Assembly (NCBI GenBank): GCA_028286605.1
Contig: JAQBRE010000002.1
Span: 434,001-498,000, forward strand
DNA length: 64,000 nt
DNA from: Parcubacteria group bacterium
GTDB taxonomy: Bacteria > Patescibacteria > Paceibacteria > UBA9973 > UBA2103
Direction of reading: 5' to 3'
The notes beneath the pieces are model-generated. The model ran no database searches, was not told the origin of the DNA, and was given only the letters and a program-made list of their open reading frames with translations. The first letter of the stretch is position 1. Each line of letters begins with the position of its first letter. A program made the translations under genes and the position numbers. Positions 8,185 through 16,675 of the stretch are shown in pieces.

Positions 8185-8215
8185 AAGGGCGCGCCGGATG
8201 GCGCGCCCTTTTTCT
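8185..8215 (+). terminator. purC terminator
   Basis: An 11-base-pair GC-rich stem (8185-8195 with 8200-8210, loop GGAT) runs into TTTTT. Confidence 0.85.
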
Positions 8216-8253
8216 TATCCTCCCGTGTACGTATGTATATGCGCATCATCCTT

Positions 8254-8259
8254 TATACT
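8254..8259 (+). promoter_or_regulatory. TATACT -10 element that sets the DUF87 ATPase start
   Basis: TATACT lies seven bases before the ATG at 8267, well inside the longer open frame that begins at 8036, and argues for the internal ATG. Confidence 0.6.
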
Positions 8260-8266
8260 GAACGTA

Positions 8267-11029
8267 ATGGCACTTGAAGGACCAGCGCGACCGATAACGT
8301 CGCCGGAAGAAGAACTCGCGTACCTGCGTGCGCAGGTACAGGCGAAAGAGCTTGAGCTTTCGGAGTTGCGCGTGGAAAAGCCGCGCGAGACGGTCGCGCA
8401 CGAGCGCATCGTGGATCATCGCAGCACGGAAGCTGCGCAGGTACTCGATCCACGCTATCAGATACAGCCGGCAGAGGCAGAAAGCCTTGCGCTTAACCTT
8501 GAACCGCAGAGTGATGACGAAACGATGCAGGAGCTTCGCCGCATTATCGAGACGAAGGGTATCCATAATGCGTTCAGCGTGCTGGAAAAGCTCAAGAATC
8601 CGCACCTTGAGGATGATTTCCACCGATTCCTCGTGCAGTATCTGATTGCGGGTATGCCGATACAAGGCATGAACGAGAAGCAGCCTGAATGGAAGGGTCT
8701 GCACATGACGCTGTATGAGATCTCGCTTCCGGAAGCGAATACTGATGAAGAATCTCGCCGTAAAACGTTGAAAGAGCTTATCTCTTCGATGGAGCAGTTC
8801 TATTCCGGCATGCTCGGCACAGAACATGCCACGACGGGCGAGCCTGCGCACTTCACCCTTGAGCTCGCGGTGCCAGTGAACAAGGCGCACCTGATGTTCT
8901 ATGCAGCGATACCGAATTCGAAATGCGACTTGTTCGAGAAGCAGTTGCTCGCCATATTCCCGAATGCGCATATCGCACCGCAGCCGAACGATTACAACGT
9001 CTTCGTTGATGGCGGCGAATCGTTCGGTTCCGTTGCTGCGCTTGGTCGCCCGGCGATGCTCGCGCTCAAGGATTACGGTGATTTCGATTATGACCCTATC
9101 AACTCGATACTGAATGCCTTCGCGAAGATTGCGCCAGAGAATGAAGGTGCTTCATTTCAGATTACGATCGCGCCGCAAGGGGAGCGTTTCGTGAAGCACT
9201 ATCGCAAGGTATTGAATGCGCTTCGCACCGGGCAGGAACGACAGAAGGCATTCAATCTTCCTGAAACCGCATTTGGTGAAGTGGCACGTGATATCACGAG
9301 CACATTGTTCGGTGGCAGTTCAAGTAAGACGAAGGAGGACGAAGAGAAAGAACGCGCACGCCAGACCGAAGCGAATAAATCTGATATCGAGCACGTAGAG
9401 CGAAAGCTCGCATCACAGATAGTCGCGACCAATATGCGTCTTGTGGTTTCTTCCAAGGACCCAGGCCGTGCAGAACAGATACTTGGCGAGCTTGAGTCTG
9501 CATTCCATCAGTTCGAGAATCCGACCGGCAACCGTATAGAGTGGCGGCATGTATCGCGCGGCACGCTGCGAACTCTTTTCCATGACTTCACCTTCCGTAC
9601 GTTCGAGAAGGCGACTGAAGTCGCACTTTCTCTCCGTGAACTCACAGCGATATTCCACTTCCCGCCGAACGGCATCGCCTCTTCGCCGCACCTCAAGCAG
9701 TCGAGGTTCACTGCAGCGGCAGCTCCTTTGGAGCTGCCGCACGACGGCATCCAGCTCGGCACCAACGAGTTCCGGGGTCAAAAGACTGATGTATTTCTTT
9801 CACCTGAAGACCGTCTTCGTCACCTGTATGTGATCGGGCAGACCGGTACCGGTAAGACATCGTTCATGAAAACTCTGATTGATCAGGATATCAAAGCAGG
9901 TAATGGGGTCTGCTTCATCGACCCGCACGGTAACGACATCCTTGATGTGCTGGCAAGCGTTCCTCCGGAACGCTATGAAGACGTCATCTACTTCGATCCG
10001 GCATACATAGATCGACCATTCGGTCTCAATCTTCTTGAATACGATCCCGCATTCCCTGAACAGAAGACGTTCATCGTGAACGAGCTGCTCGCTATATTCC
10101 GTCGCTTGTATGGCGATGTGCCTGAATCGATGGGTCCTGCCTTCGAGCAGTACTTCCGTAACGCAACATTGCTCGTGATGGAAGATCCAGAATCCGGTTC
10201 AACGCTTATGGACATCGGCCGCGTGCTTTCGAACAAAGCATTCCGAGACCTGAAGCTTTCTAAGAGCAACAACCCAATCGTGAATCAGTTCTGGAATGAG
10301 ATAGCAACGCAGGCAGACGGCGAAGCGTCACTTGCGAACATCGTCCCATATATCACGAACAAGTTCGATGATTTTACTTCGAACGATTTCATGCGTCCTA
10401 TCATTGGTCAGCAGGAATCATCCTTCAAATTCCGCGACATCATGGATAAGCGAAAGATCCTGCTCGTTAATCTTTCGAAAGGACGACTCGGTGAACGTAA
10501 TGCGAACCTGCTCGGGCTCATTATGGTGGGCAAGATATTCATGGCAGCGCTCTCACGTGCAGATGATCCGCGTGGCGTCTTCCCGCCGTTCTACCTCTAT
10601 ATAGACGAGTTCCAGAACATAACGACCGACTCCATTCCGAGCATCCTTTCAGAGGCTCGTAAATACAAGCTATCTCTTACGATCGCGCACCAGTTCCTTG
10701 CGCAGGTCGATGAGAAGATCCGTGACGCAGTCTTCGGCAACGTCGGCTCCATGAGCGTGTTCCGTGTTGGGCAGGAAGACGGCGAAGTGTTCGCGAAACA
10801 ATTCGCACCGACATTCAGCGCGCCCGATTTCATCAACATCGAGAATTACAACGCATACGTGCGTATGCTCGCGCATGGCGTGCCGCAGAAGCCCTTCAAC
10901 ATTCAGACGCTTCCGCCGCCGCAAGGAAATCCGAATCAGATCGATGACTTGCGCGAACTTTCATACCTCACCTACGGTCGTGACCGTGCTACAGTTGAAG
11001 CATCTATCAGAGCGAGATATCTTTCGTAA
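8267..11029 (+). CDS. VirD4/TraM-recognition-type (DUF87) secretion ATPase
   Basis: A 920-residue P-loop ATPase. The first 520 residues are a family-specific region with charged helices and no recognised domain. The C-terminal motor has Walker A GQTGTGKTSF (about residue 524), FIDPHGND right after, Walker B LYIDEFQNI (about 775), and the coupling-protein pattern EARKYKLSLTIAHQFLAQV. Related proteins drive DNA or protein through type IV secretion or power pili and DNA uptake. In Patescibacteria such genes sit on the chromosome and may serve competence or host contact; this is inference. No transmembrane segment is obvious, so it probably needs a membrane partner; the next gene, four bases downstream, is a good candidate. 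The frame stays open upstream to 8036 but that part overlaps purC and its terminator. Confidence 0.85.
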   Translation: MALEGPARPITSPEEELAYLRAQVQAKELELSELRVEKPRETVAHERIVDHRSTEAAQVLDPRYQIQPAEAESLALNLEPQSDDETMQELRRIIETKGIHNAFSVLEKLKNPHLEDDFHRFLVQYLIAGMPIQGMNEKQPEWKGLHMTLYEISLPEANTDEESRRKTLKELISSMEQFYSGMLGTEHATTGEPAHFTLELAVPVNKAHLMFYAAIPNSKCDLFEKQLLAIFPNAHIAPQPNDYNVFVDGGESFGSVAALGRPAMLALKDYGDFDYDPINSILNAFAKIAPENEGASFQITIAPQGERFVKHYRKVLNALRTGQERQKAFNLPETAFGEVARDITSTLFGGSSSKTKEDEEKERARQTEANKSDIEHVERKLASQIVATNMRLVVSSKDPGRAEQILGELESAFHQFENPTGNRIEWRHVSRGTLRTLFHDFTFRTFEKATEVALSLRELTAIFHFPPNGIASSPHLKQSRFTAAAAPLELPHDGIQLGTNEFRGQKTDVFLSPEDRLRHLYVIGQTGTGKTSFMKTLIDQDIKAGNGVCFIDPHGNDILDVLASVPPERYEDVIYFDPAYIDRPFGLNLLEYDPAFPEQKTFIVNELLAIFRRLYGDVPESMGPAFEQYFRNATLLVMEDPESGSTLMDIGRVLSNKAFRDLKLSKSNNPIVNQFWNEIATQADGEASLANIVPYITNKFDDFTSNDFMRPIIGQQESSFKFRDIMDKRKILLVNLSKGRLGERNANLLGLIMVGKIFMAALSRADDPRGVFPPFYLYIDEFQNITTDSIPSILSEARKYKLSLTIAHQFLAQVDEKIRDAVFGNVGSMSVFRVGQEDGEVFAKQFAPTFSAPDFINIENYNAYVRMLAHGVPQKPFNIQTLPPPQGNPNQIDDLRELSYLTYGRDRATVEASIRARYLS

Positions 11030-11032
11030 CTT

Positions 11033-13426
11033 ATGGCATCTAAAGAACGTCCAACGCTGCATCTCAAGAAAACTCCAGACTTCCCGCCGAAGCCGCCGGT
11101 TAATAACGAAGAATCATTTAACTCTTCTGATGAACTTCGCCGCGCAAATAATATCCTCAATGATTTGCGTCAGGATATTTTTGTTGCAGGTAGCGATACA
11201 AAAAAAGTAGAAAAAGAATGGAAAAACGCCATTAAAACGCACAACTCTATAGTTCGCTCCGTTAAAGAATATCAAGCAACGACTAATCCAGAAGAAAAAA
11301 ACAAATTAGAAGAATCTATAAAAAAATCAATTGCTTCCCTCGCATATGAACGGGAGGTTGAAATTCGCGAAGCATATCAGGGTGGTGACTTCATACCCTT
11401 AAATCCTCATGACCCTCAAACCGCGCTTGAGAATAGAGAAGAATATCGAACGTTTATCAAAGAAAAGAACGAAGTAAATACTTCTGAAGAGCCTGAGGAT
11501 GTACCATCACCTGAAATTGAGGCTGAGGTGCACGAAGAGATTACAGCACCTGAAGAGATAGTTGAAGCAGATGAAAATGATACTGTTGTACCTTTTCCAA
11601 CACAGCCAAGAGTTCGTGTACGAGAAAATGTGCAGCCATACACCCCTGCGATACAGGCAGAAACTGTCATTGAAACTGAGAAGGAAAGCGATGAGCCGAT
11701 CGTGATGCTTAATAAAACGCTAAATAAAATTGCCGGCCTAAAGGAAAAGAAAGTAAAGAAAGAAAAGCCACGAAAGGTATTCAAATCAGTGAGCGAAGGC
11801 GGCACTGTATACAAGGGTCATCAGTTCGACAGTCTTGATGGTGAATCGGGAACAGTCGCTCCAAAGGCAGAAACAGCACCTGAACCCGTAATCATTCGAG
11901 GTGCTCCTGAAACGCGCGCTGAATATATGAGCGTGCTTCGTCGTAACGTAGCGCAGATTGATCATGATATCGAAGCCAAGCGAAGAATTATCGAATCGCT
12001 CGAAAAAACAGCGTTACAACATACGGGCATCCGAGAAACTGAGAGCGCACGTGCAAGTGTTGGAAAGAACGAAGAGGAACGTTTTATGGCACGCAACCAC
12101 CGAGTTGAGGCAAGCGTAGATGATCAGATCAGACTAACAGAAAAAGAACTAACCGCGCTTTATGATGAGAAGCAAAACAGCATAAAGACTGAATCTGCTT
12201 CGAATGAAAATTCTTCTGCAGAAGAGGCGATCGAAGCGCCGCTTCCTGTCGTTGAAGTTCCAATTGAAGCTCAGGACTGGACCACGCACGGACCGAATAT
12301 AAAGAGCCTTAGTGCGGAGCGTGAAGCCCGTATCAAGGAAAAGAATACGAAAAAGAAGCAGAATATGTTCCGTACCGCTCTTGCCGGCCTCATGGCGTTT
12401 GCGGGTTTTGGTGAGCCAGAAAAACTTGCCGCTGCCACTCATGCGCCCACGCCGGTCGCATCACGTGCTTTTAACGCGTCCGTACAGAATGACCCCGCGT
12501 TGCATCACCTTCAGGAAGCGGCACGCGTTGCTGCTGCAGAGAAGTCGCACCCAAGCACTGTTGCAACCATCGAAAAGAATGGCGAAGGTGCCGATGCGCT
12601 GATCGGAAGCCTGAAGGCGAAGCTCAAGGTTCAGTATCCCGAAGGAACTCGTCCGCCGAATGCAGTGGTGAAGCAAATAATCGAGATGCATCCGCACATG
12701 CTTACCGAGAAACTTAAGGGCATGCACGGAAAGAAAAGCGTACCGATGCACATGAAAGATTCGTTGGAAGTGAATGCGAAAGGTCAGTTGGTTTTCCATA
12801 GTGCCACGCACCACGCAGATCATCCTCAAGTGCTTATGGAATCTACAATCGCGGGTGTGAAATGGACTGGTACTTTCCATTGGCCGCATGTGCCAGCTGC
12901 ACACAAGGAACATAAAGCTCCTGCAGCTCCTCATCATGCAGAAACAGTAACGCCGGAAGCGCCTACGGCCCCTCATACTGAATCTGCACCAGGAACTCCT
13001 GCTCCATCACATGAGCAAACTCCAGCAGCCCCCGCTCCTGATGAGGTTCCTTCACCCGTTGCTCCAGTTGCACACCCTGAAACAAAACCTACACAAGGAG
13101 CCAAGGCAGAGAATATACACGGTCTGTTTGTTGATAAGGAAACACCTCATATATATCAAGATGCGTATGGTGCTTTGATAGCCTTCGGCGGTTCGAGCGA
13201 GCAGCAGCTCAAGATGATTAATGATTTTTTTGAGTCGCCAAGTAATTGGGGTAAGACAATACTTGCAATGACCTCTAAGCCCGACCCTCTGACTGGCCAG
13301 CCAGATCTGAGTTCATTCAGTGTCGATGAATCGGGAAAGACCAGACTGGTCCCCGTGATGACCGACGAACAAAACACAATGATTCTGCCACCTACGGAGG
13401 ATGACCTCGTTAAGAAAGTACAATAG
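11033..13426 (+). CDS. Large coiled-coil, low-complexity membrane-associated protein
   Basis: A 797-residue protein with no family I recognise. Residues 1-440 are highly charged and helical (Glu, Lys, Arg), consistent with coiled coil. A short hydrophobic segment (about 446-456, TALAGLMAFAG) follows a Lys-rich stretch. After it come an Ala/His-rich region, a domain around residues 540-620, a long Pro/Ala/His/Glu linker (about 620-690), and a C-terminal domain with GLFVDKETPHIYQDAYGALI. The first 1.2 kb are visibly richer in A and T than the neighbours. It starts three bases after the DUF87 ATPase stop, so the two are surely cotranscribed and likely form one machine; a structural or tether role is inferred. 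Confidence 0.7.
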   Translation: MASKERPTLHLKKTPDFPPKPPVNNEESFNSSDELRRANNILNDLRQDIFVAGSDTKKVEKEWKNAIKTHNSIVRSVKEYQATTNPEEKNKLEESIKKSIASLAYEREVEIREAYQGGDFIPLNPHDPQTALENREEYRTFIKEKNEVNTSEEPEDVPSPEIEAEVHEEITAPEEIVEADENDTVVPFPTQPRVRVRENVQPYTPAIQAETVIETEKESDEPIVMLNKTLNKIAGLKEKKVKKEKPRKVFKSVSEGGTVYKGHQFDSLDGESGTVAPKAETAPEPVIIRGAPETRAEYMSVLRRNVAQIDHDIEAKRRIIESLEKTALQHTGIRETESARASVGKNEEERFMARNHRVEASVDDQIRLTEKELTALYDEKQNSIKTESASNENSSAEEAIEAPLPVVEVPIEAQDWTTHGPNIKSLSAEREARIKEKNTKKKQNMFRTALAGLMAFAGFGEPEKLAAATHAPTPVASRAFNASVQNDPALHHLQEAARVAAAEKSHPSTVATIEKNGEGADALIGSLKAKLKVQYPEGTRPPNAVVKQIIEMHPHMLTEKLKGMHGKKSVPMHMKDSLEVNAKGQLVFHSATHHADHPQVLMESTIAGVKWTGTFHWPHVPAAHKEHKAPAAPHHAETVTPEAPTAPHTESAPGTPAPSHEQTPAAPAPDEVPSPVAPVAHPETKPTQGAKAENIHGLFVDKETPHIYQDAYGALIAFGGSSEQQLKMINDFFESPSNWGKTILAMTSKPDPLTGQPDLSSFSVDESGKTRLVPVMTDEQNTMILPPTEDDLVKKVQ

Positions 13427-13486
13427 ATTGTGCTTTCTGGGTTGGTGATATACTGAGAGCACTAACAGCCAATAACAGCTTTTCGT

Positions 13487-14029
13487 ATGCAGGTGACTTC
13501 AACAGGTATCGCAGTAGCGCTGGCAGTCGTCGTAGCGCTTGGGCTTCTCTTCTTCGGACCACAGCTCTTTACTGCGTTTTCGGGACAGCCAACACAGACG
13601 GCGGTAACTGCTACAAGCACCCTGCCTACCGCAACTTCAACTATGGACACTCAAGATACACAGGGAACTTCAGCCGCAGCAGCGATTCCTAATCCTCTAC
13701 CAACGATACTTACGGCAACTGATGAGGTCGTGGGCACCGGTGCAGAAGCAAAGACAGGTGACACGGTTACGGTTGACTATGTCGGCATGCTTCCAGACGG
13801 AACCGTCTTCGACGCGTCAGCTAATCACGGTACGACTGGATTCTCATTCCAGCTTGGCGGCGGTCAGGTGATTAAAGGTTGGGATCAGGGTGTTGTCGGC
13901 ATGAAAGTAGGGGGCAAGCGCCGCCTCATCATTCCTGCAGACCTTGCGTATGGAAATCAGGCAGTAGGTGGAGTCATTCCGGCGAATGCGACGCTTGTCT
14001 TCGACATTACGTTGCGCGACGTAAAATAG
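13487..14029 (+). CDS. Membrane-anchored FKBP-type peptidyl-prolyl isomerase
   Basis: A 180-residue protein: N-terminal anchor (about residues 5-27), a Thr/Ala-rich linker, and a complete FKBP domain from about residue 85. Conserved elements include GDTVTVDYVGMLPDGTVFDAS, FQLGGGQVIKGWDQGVVGMKVGGKR and IPADLAYGN, with the C-terminal TLVFDITLRDV strand. It speeds cis-trans isomerisation of prolyl bonds, here outside the membrane, so probably a folding helper for exported proteins. TATACT (13449-13454) lies 32 bases upstream, so this gene has a short leader but no Shine-Dalgarno sequence. Confidence 0.93.
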   Translation: MQVTSTGIAVALAVVVALGLLFFGPQLFTAFSGQPTQTAVTATSTLPTATSTMDTQDTQGTSAAAAIPNPLPTILTATDEVVGTGAEAKTGDTVTVDYVGMLPDGTVFDASANHGTTGFSFQLGGGQVIKGWDQGVVGMKVGGKRRLIIPADLAYGNQAVGGVIPANATLVFDITLRDVK

Positions 14030-14055
14030 ATTCCTGAACGAATAAGTATAAAAAG

Positions 14056-14093
14056 AACTGCCATGAGTCTTGGGACTCATGGCAGTTTTGTTG
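14056..14093 (+). terminator. Bidirectional terminator between FKBP and lipoprotein genes
   Basis: A perfect 14-base-pair stem (14056-14069 with 14074-14087, loop TTGG). It is flanked by an A-run on the left and TTTTGTT on the right, so it can serve both convergent genes. Confidence 0.88.
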
Positions 14094-14108
14094 AGGATTC
14101 GAACGAAC

Positions 14109-14777
14109 CTAGTGGACGATCGGCGGAGGTTCTTCTTCCGTCGTCGAGACCGCGTTCGGGTCGTTGGGAACAGGCTTCAGGGGACCTTTCGGCCGCTTGA
14201 TAGCGTGTCCGTTGACGGCATCCGCGTTGATGATGATGTGAGAGCCATTGAAGGCACCCACACGCGATTTCGCGTCAGAGACGAAGGCGCCGACGCACTG
14301 GCCTTGGTTGTAACGATTCCCCGTGAAGTGGCGATCGAGGCCACCGCCGAGGCCGGAGCCGAAGGCAGAGCCACCGCTGGATTTGGCAGCGTATTCGCCA
14401 TATCCTTTGGTCGCTGTGGTCACAGACGCGATGCCTTTCGCCGTTCCGTAGCCGCCGAAGATGGCGGTGGGAATGGCGGTGCGAAGAGCAGTCGTGCCGA
14501 CCGACTTCACAGCCAGTAGGAACGGGCGCGGAATCTGAATCCGACACTGCTGATCGAGGTAGCCGAGATTCTCCCAGTCGGCGACGGTGAATTTCGGCAC
14601 CTCCTTGTTCTTCGCCACCATGTCGGGTGACACGTGCGGCAGATTGGCAGGGTAGGTGACGAGAGCGTATTCGCCGCGACCGACCGTCTCTTGAGACGAG
14701 AAGCCGTGCGTGGTGCCGCATGCGGTGAGCATGAAGCCCACCACAGCAATCGATAGCAAGGTCAGAAGCTTATTCAT
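14109..14777 (-). CDS. Putative lipoprotein of proteobacterial type
   Basis: A 222-residue secreted protein. The signal peptide ends in a lipobox, FMLTACGTT, with the acylated Cys at residue 20. The mature part contains a Gly/Ala-rich stretch (about 105-150) including FGSGLGGGLDRHFTG, and ends in a Pro/Glu-rich tail. I cannot assign a family; the style is that of small lipoproteins of Gram-negative bacteria. Its expression signals differ from the neighbours: TTGACA (14863-14868) and TATAAC (14839-14844) separated by 18 bases, a leader of about 55 bases, the Shine-Dalgarno sequence GGAGGG, and a private terminator. This suggests acquisition as a cassette. Lipoproteins are known in Patescibacteria, so the family, not the lipobox, is the odd part. 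Confidence 0.7.
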   Translation of the reverse strand: MNKLLTLLSIAVVGFMLTACGTTHGFSSQETVGRGEYALVTYPANLPHVSPDMVAKNKEVPKFTVADWENLGYLDQQCRIQIPRPFLLAVKSVGTTALRTAIPTAIFGGYGTAKGIASVTTATKGYGEYAAKSSGGSAFGSGLGGGLDRHFTGNRYNQGQCVGAFVSDAKSRVGAFNGSHIIINADAVNGHAIKRPKGPLKPVPNDPNAVSTTEEEPPPIVH

Positions 14778-14838
14778 TGGAGTACTCCCTCCACTAGGTT
14801 GATCCGAATTGGAAAGGGCTTTCGCACCTCTGTGTACT

Positions 14839-14868
14839 GTTATATCACATACAAATGTATTCTGTCAA
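14839..14868 (-). promoter_or_regulatory. Sigma-70-type promoter of the lipoprotein gene
   Basis: On the minus strand, TTGACA (14868-14863) and TATAAC (14844-14839) are 18 bases apart. The same TTGACAGAAT sequence occurs at the -35 of the PEP-CTERM gene at 50750-51460. Confidence 0.65.
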
Positions 14869-14913
14869 GCCCCCTATAATAGGCCCTAGCTTGCGTAAAT
14901 GGCAACCCACCGA

Positions 14914-14919
14914 TACGGT
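14914..14919 (+). promoter_or_regulatory. TACGGT -10-like element that sets the tgt start
   Basis: TACGGT ends six bases before the ATG at 14926. The same hexamer and spacing precede the gene at 30246. A TATAAT at 14875-14880 is a second possible promoter. Confidence 0.45.
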
Positions 14920-14925
14920 AAGGAT

Positions 14926-16143
14926 ATGAGTTCACTAGGGTTTTCTATCGAATCACGCGAGGGCGCAGCCCGAGCGGGCACGCTCACGACGCCGCATGGC
15001 GTTATCCAGACACCAGCCTTCGTACCGGTGGGCACGAAGGCTGGTGTGAAAGGACTGCTTCCAAGTGTATTGAAAGAACTCGGCGCGCAGGTCGTGCTCG
15101 CCAATACCTATCACTTGTACCTTCAACCAGGTGAACAAATAGTGAAGGATGCCGGAGGCCTCGGGAAGTTCATGAACTGGGAAGGTCCTACCATGACAGA
15201 CTCGGGCGGCTTCCAGGTGTTCTCATTAGGTGCGGCCTTCGGCCGCACCATCACCAAGATCGCGAAAGGCGAAGAACTCCCGCGAGAGCAGAGCGTTTCC
15301 GTGTTCGATGCAGACGTACAGAGCCAGCATGGCCAGCTTGCGGTTATCGATGATCAGGGCGTTACCTTCACGTCGCACCTCGATGGTACGCTTCATCGCT
15401 TCACGCCTGAACGCTCGGTTGAGATTCAACAGGCGCTCGGTGCAGACATGTTCTTCGCCTTCGATGAATGCACGGCTCCTACGGAGCCGTATGAATATCA
15501 GCGCGAAGCTATGGAGCGAACGCATCGCTGGGCGCAACGCTCCCTTACAACGCATCGTCAGAATATCAAGGCGAACCAGACGCAGGCAATCTTCGGTATC
15601 GTGCAGGGCGGCCGTCACGCAGACTTGCGAAAGGAAAGCGCGAAGGAGATAGCGTCGCTCGGTTTCGATGGTTTCGGCATCGGCGGCTCCTTCAGTAAGG
15701 AAGATATGCACGGCGCATTGCAAGCAGCGATTCCGGAACTTCCGGACGAATTGCCACGACACTTCCTTGGTATTGGTGAACCTGGCGATGTGCTCACCGG
15801 CATTGCGAACGGAATGGATCTTTTCGACTGCGTCGCAGCGACGCGCATTGGTCGTCATGGCTCTATTTATACGAAGCGCGGTCCTATCCATCTGAAGGGA
15901 GAAAAGTTCAGGAATGATTTAGGTCCTTTGGATCCTGAGATGCTCGTACCTGGGACTGAAGGATTCACGCGTGCCTATGTGGCGCACCAGGTCCGGGCAG
16001 GAGAAATGCTTGGGGCAATTATCTGCTCGATGCACAATCTCGGATTCATCATCCAGCTTGTGGAGGGCGCTCGCCAAGCGATTCATGACGGCCGCTTCGC
16101 GGCCTACCGCGAAGACTTCGTCCGTAACTATTACGGTAAATGA
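14926..16143 (+). CDS. tgt: tRNA-guanine transglycosylase
   Basis: A 405-residue TIM-barrel enzyme that swaps guanine for preQ1 (or queuine) at the wobble position of GUN tRNAs. Seen motifs: TPAFVPVGTKAGVKGL, the catalytic nucleophile region TDSGGFQVFSLG, IVQGG, FDGFGIGG and FDCVAATRIGRHG. The insertion typical of Patescibacterial and some other bacterial enzymes is present between about residues 100 and 140. The zinc site usually near the C-terminus (CxCxxC...H) is not evident: no Cys-x-Cys is found after ATRIGRHG, so zinc binding may be lost. An ATG at 14899 is open, but family starts (short lead-in to the first strand) and the -10 spacing favour 14926. No other queuosine gene lies in the window. 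Confidence 0.9.
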   Translation: MSSLGFSIESREGAARAGTLTTPHGVIQTPAFVPVGTKAGVKGLLPSVLKELGAQVVLANTYHLYLQPGEQIVKDAGGLGKFMNWEGPTMTDSGGFQVFSLGAAFGRTITKIAKGEELPREQSVSVFDADVQSQHGQLAVIDDQGVTFTSHLDGTLHRFTPERSVEIQQALGADMFFAFDECTAPTEPYEYQREAMERTHRWAQRSLTTHRQNIKANQTQAIFGIVQGGRHADLRKESAKEIASLGFDGFGIGGSFSKEDMHGALQAAIPELPDELPRHFLGIGEPGDVLTGIANGMDLFDCVAATRIGRHGSIYTKRGPIHLKGEKFRNDLGPLDPEMLVPGTEGFTRAYVAHQVRAGEMLGAIICSMHNLGFIIQLVEGARQAIHDGRFAAYREDFVRNYYGK

Positions 16144-16148
16144 AGTAG

Positions 16149-16176
16149 TATGGTCGGCCTGTTAAGGCCGACCATA
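16149..16176. terminator. Hairpin between tgt and the convergent unknown gene
   Basis: An 11-base-pair perfect stem (16149-16159 with 16166-16176) without a T-run on either side; it may still help to end both transcripts. Confidence 0.5.
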
Positions 16177-16177
16177 G

Positions 16178-16600
16178 TTAGTTCAATTTTGCTTTTCGTT
16201 CCGCGTTCAGGTCAGCGAGACGTACATTCACCTGGTCAAGCGCGTCAGGGTCAGTATCGGCCGCTTCTTCTCCAAGCGCCATGAGCGTTCCCTTGATGAG
16301 CCCGACAGCTAATAGAAGGAAGTTACTTGCCTTTTCGAAGAATTTCAATTGCTCGGCCGTGTAATCGCCCTTATTGATCTTTTCTTTAATCCGCGCGAGC
16401 TCCAACGAAAGCAAATGACCACCGGGTACCGCTTTCAGTGAAATAAAAGTCATCCTTGTGTTTGGCTGCCTGAGCGGTTCTCCGGAGGCATTAATCATGA
16501 AGGGCAGGTCCGAAACGATTGCACCTCCCATCATCTCAAAATTTTCAGCTTCAAGACACAGAAGCTGAAACGCTTCAGTAGTTGTTCCGAGTTCGGACAT
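16178..16600 (-). CDS. Protein of unknown function (140 residues)
   Basis: A soluble 140-residue protein. The first half looks like mixed beta strands (AIVSDLPFMINASGEPLRQP), the second is helical with ELARIKEKINKGDYTAEQLK. I do not recognise a family. It belongs to the Shine-Dalgarno class: AGGAGA (complement of 16606-16611) six bases before the ATG, with TTGCTT and TATATA on the minus strand 17 bases apart (16653-16648 and 16630-16625). Its promoter overlaps the region that also drives uvrB in the opposite direction, so the two could influence each other. Confidence 0.65.
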   Translation of the reverse strand: MSELGTTTEAFQLLCLEAENFEMMGGAIVSDLPFMINASGEPLRQPNTRMTFISLKAVPGGHLLSLELARIKEKINKGDYTAEQLKFFEKASNFLLLAVGLIKGTLMALGEEAADTDPDALDQVNVRLADLNAERKAKLN

Positions 16601-16624
16601 GTGATTCTCCTATCTTTCTGTCTA

Positions 16625-16653
16625 TATATAATCAGTAATTCATCTAAAAGCAA
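16625..16653 (-). promoter_or_regulatory. Promoter of the unknown gene, minus strand
   Basis: TTGCTT and TATATA separated by 17 bases, divergent from and overlapping the uvrB upstream region. Confidence 0.45.
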
Positions 16654-16675
16654 TTATGGTATCTTCATAGTACAT

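Noticed and set aside
8036..8266. Upstream extension of the DUF87 ATPase frame
   Set aside because: It overlaps the end of purC and its terminator, and a TATACT element sits seven bases before the ATG at 8267.
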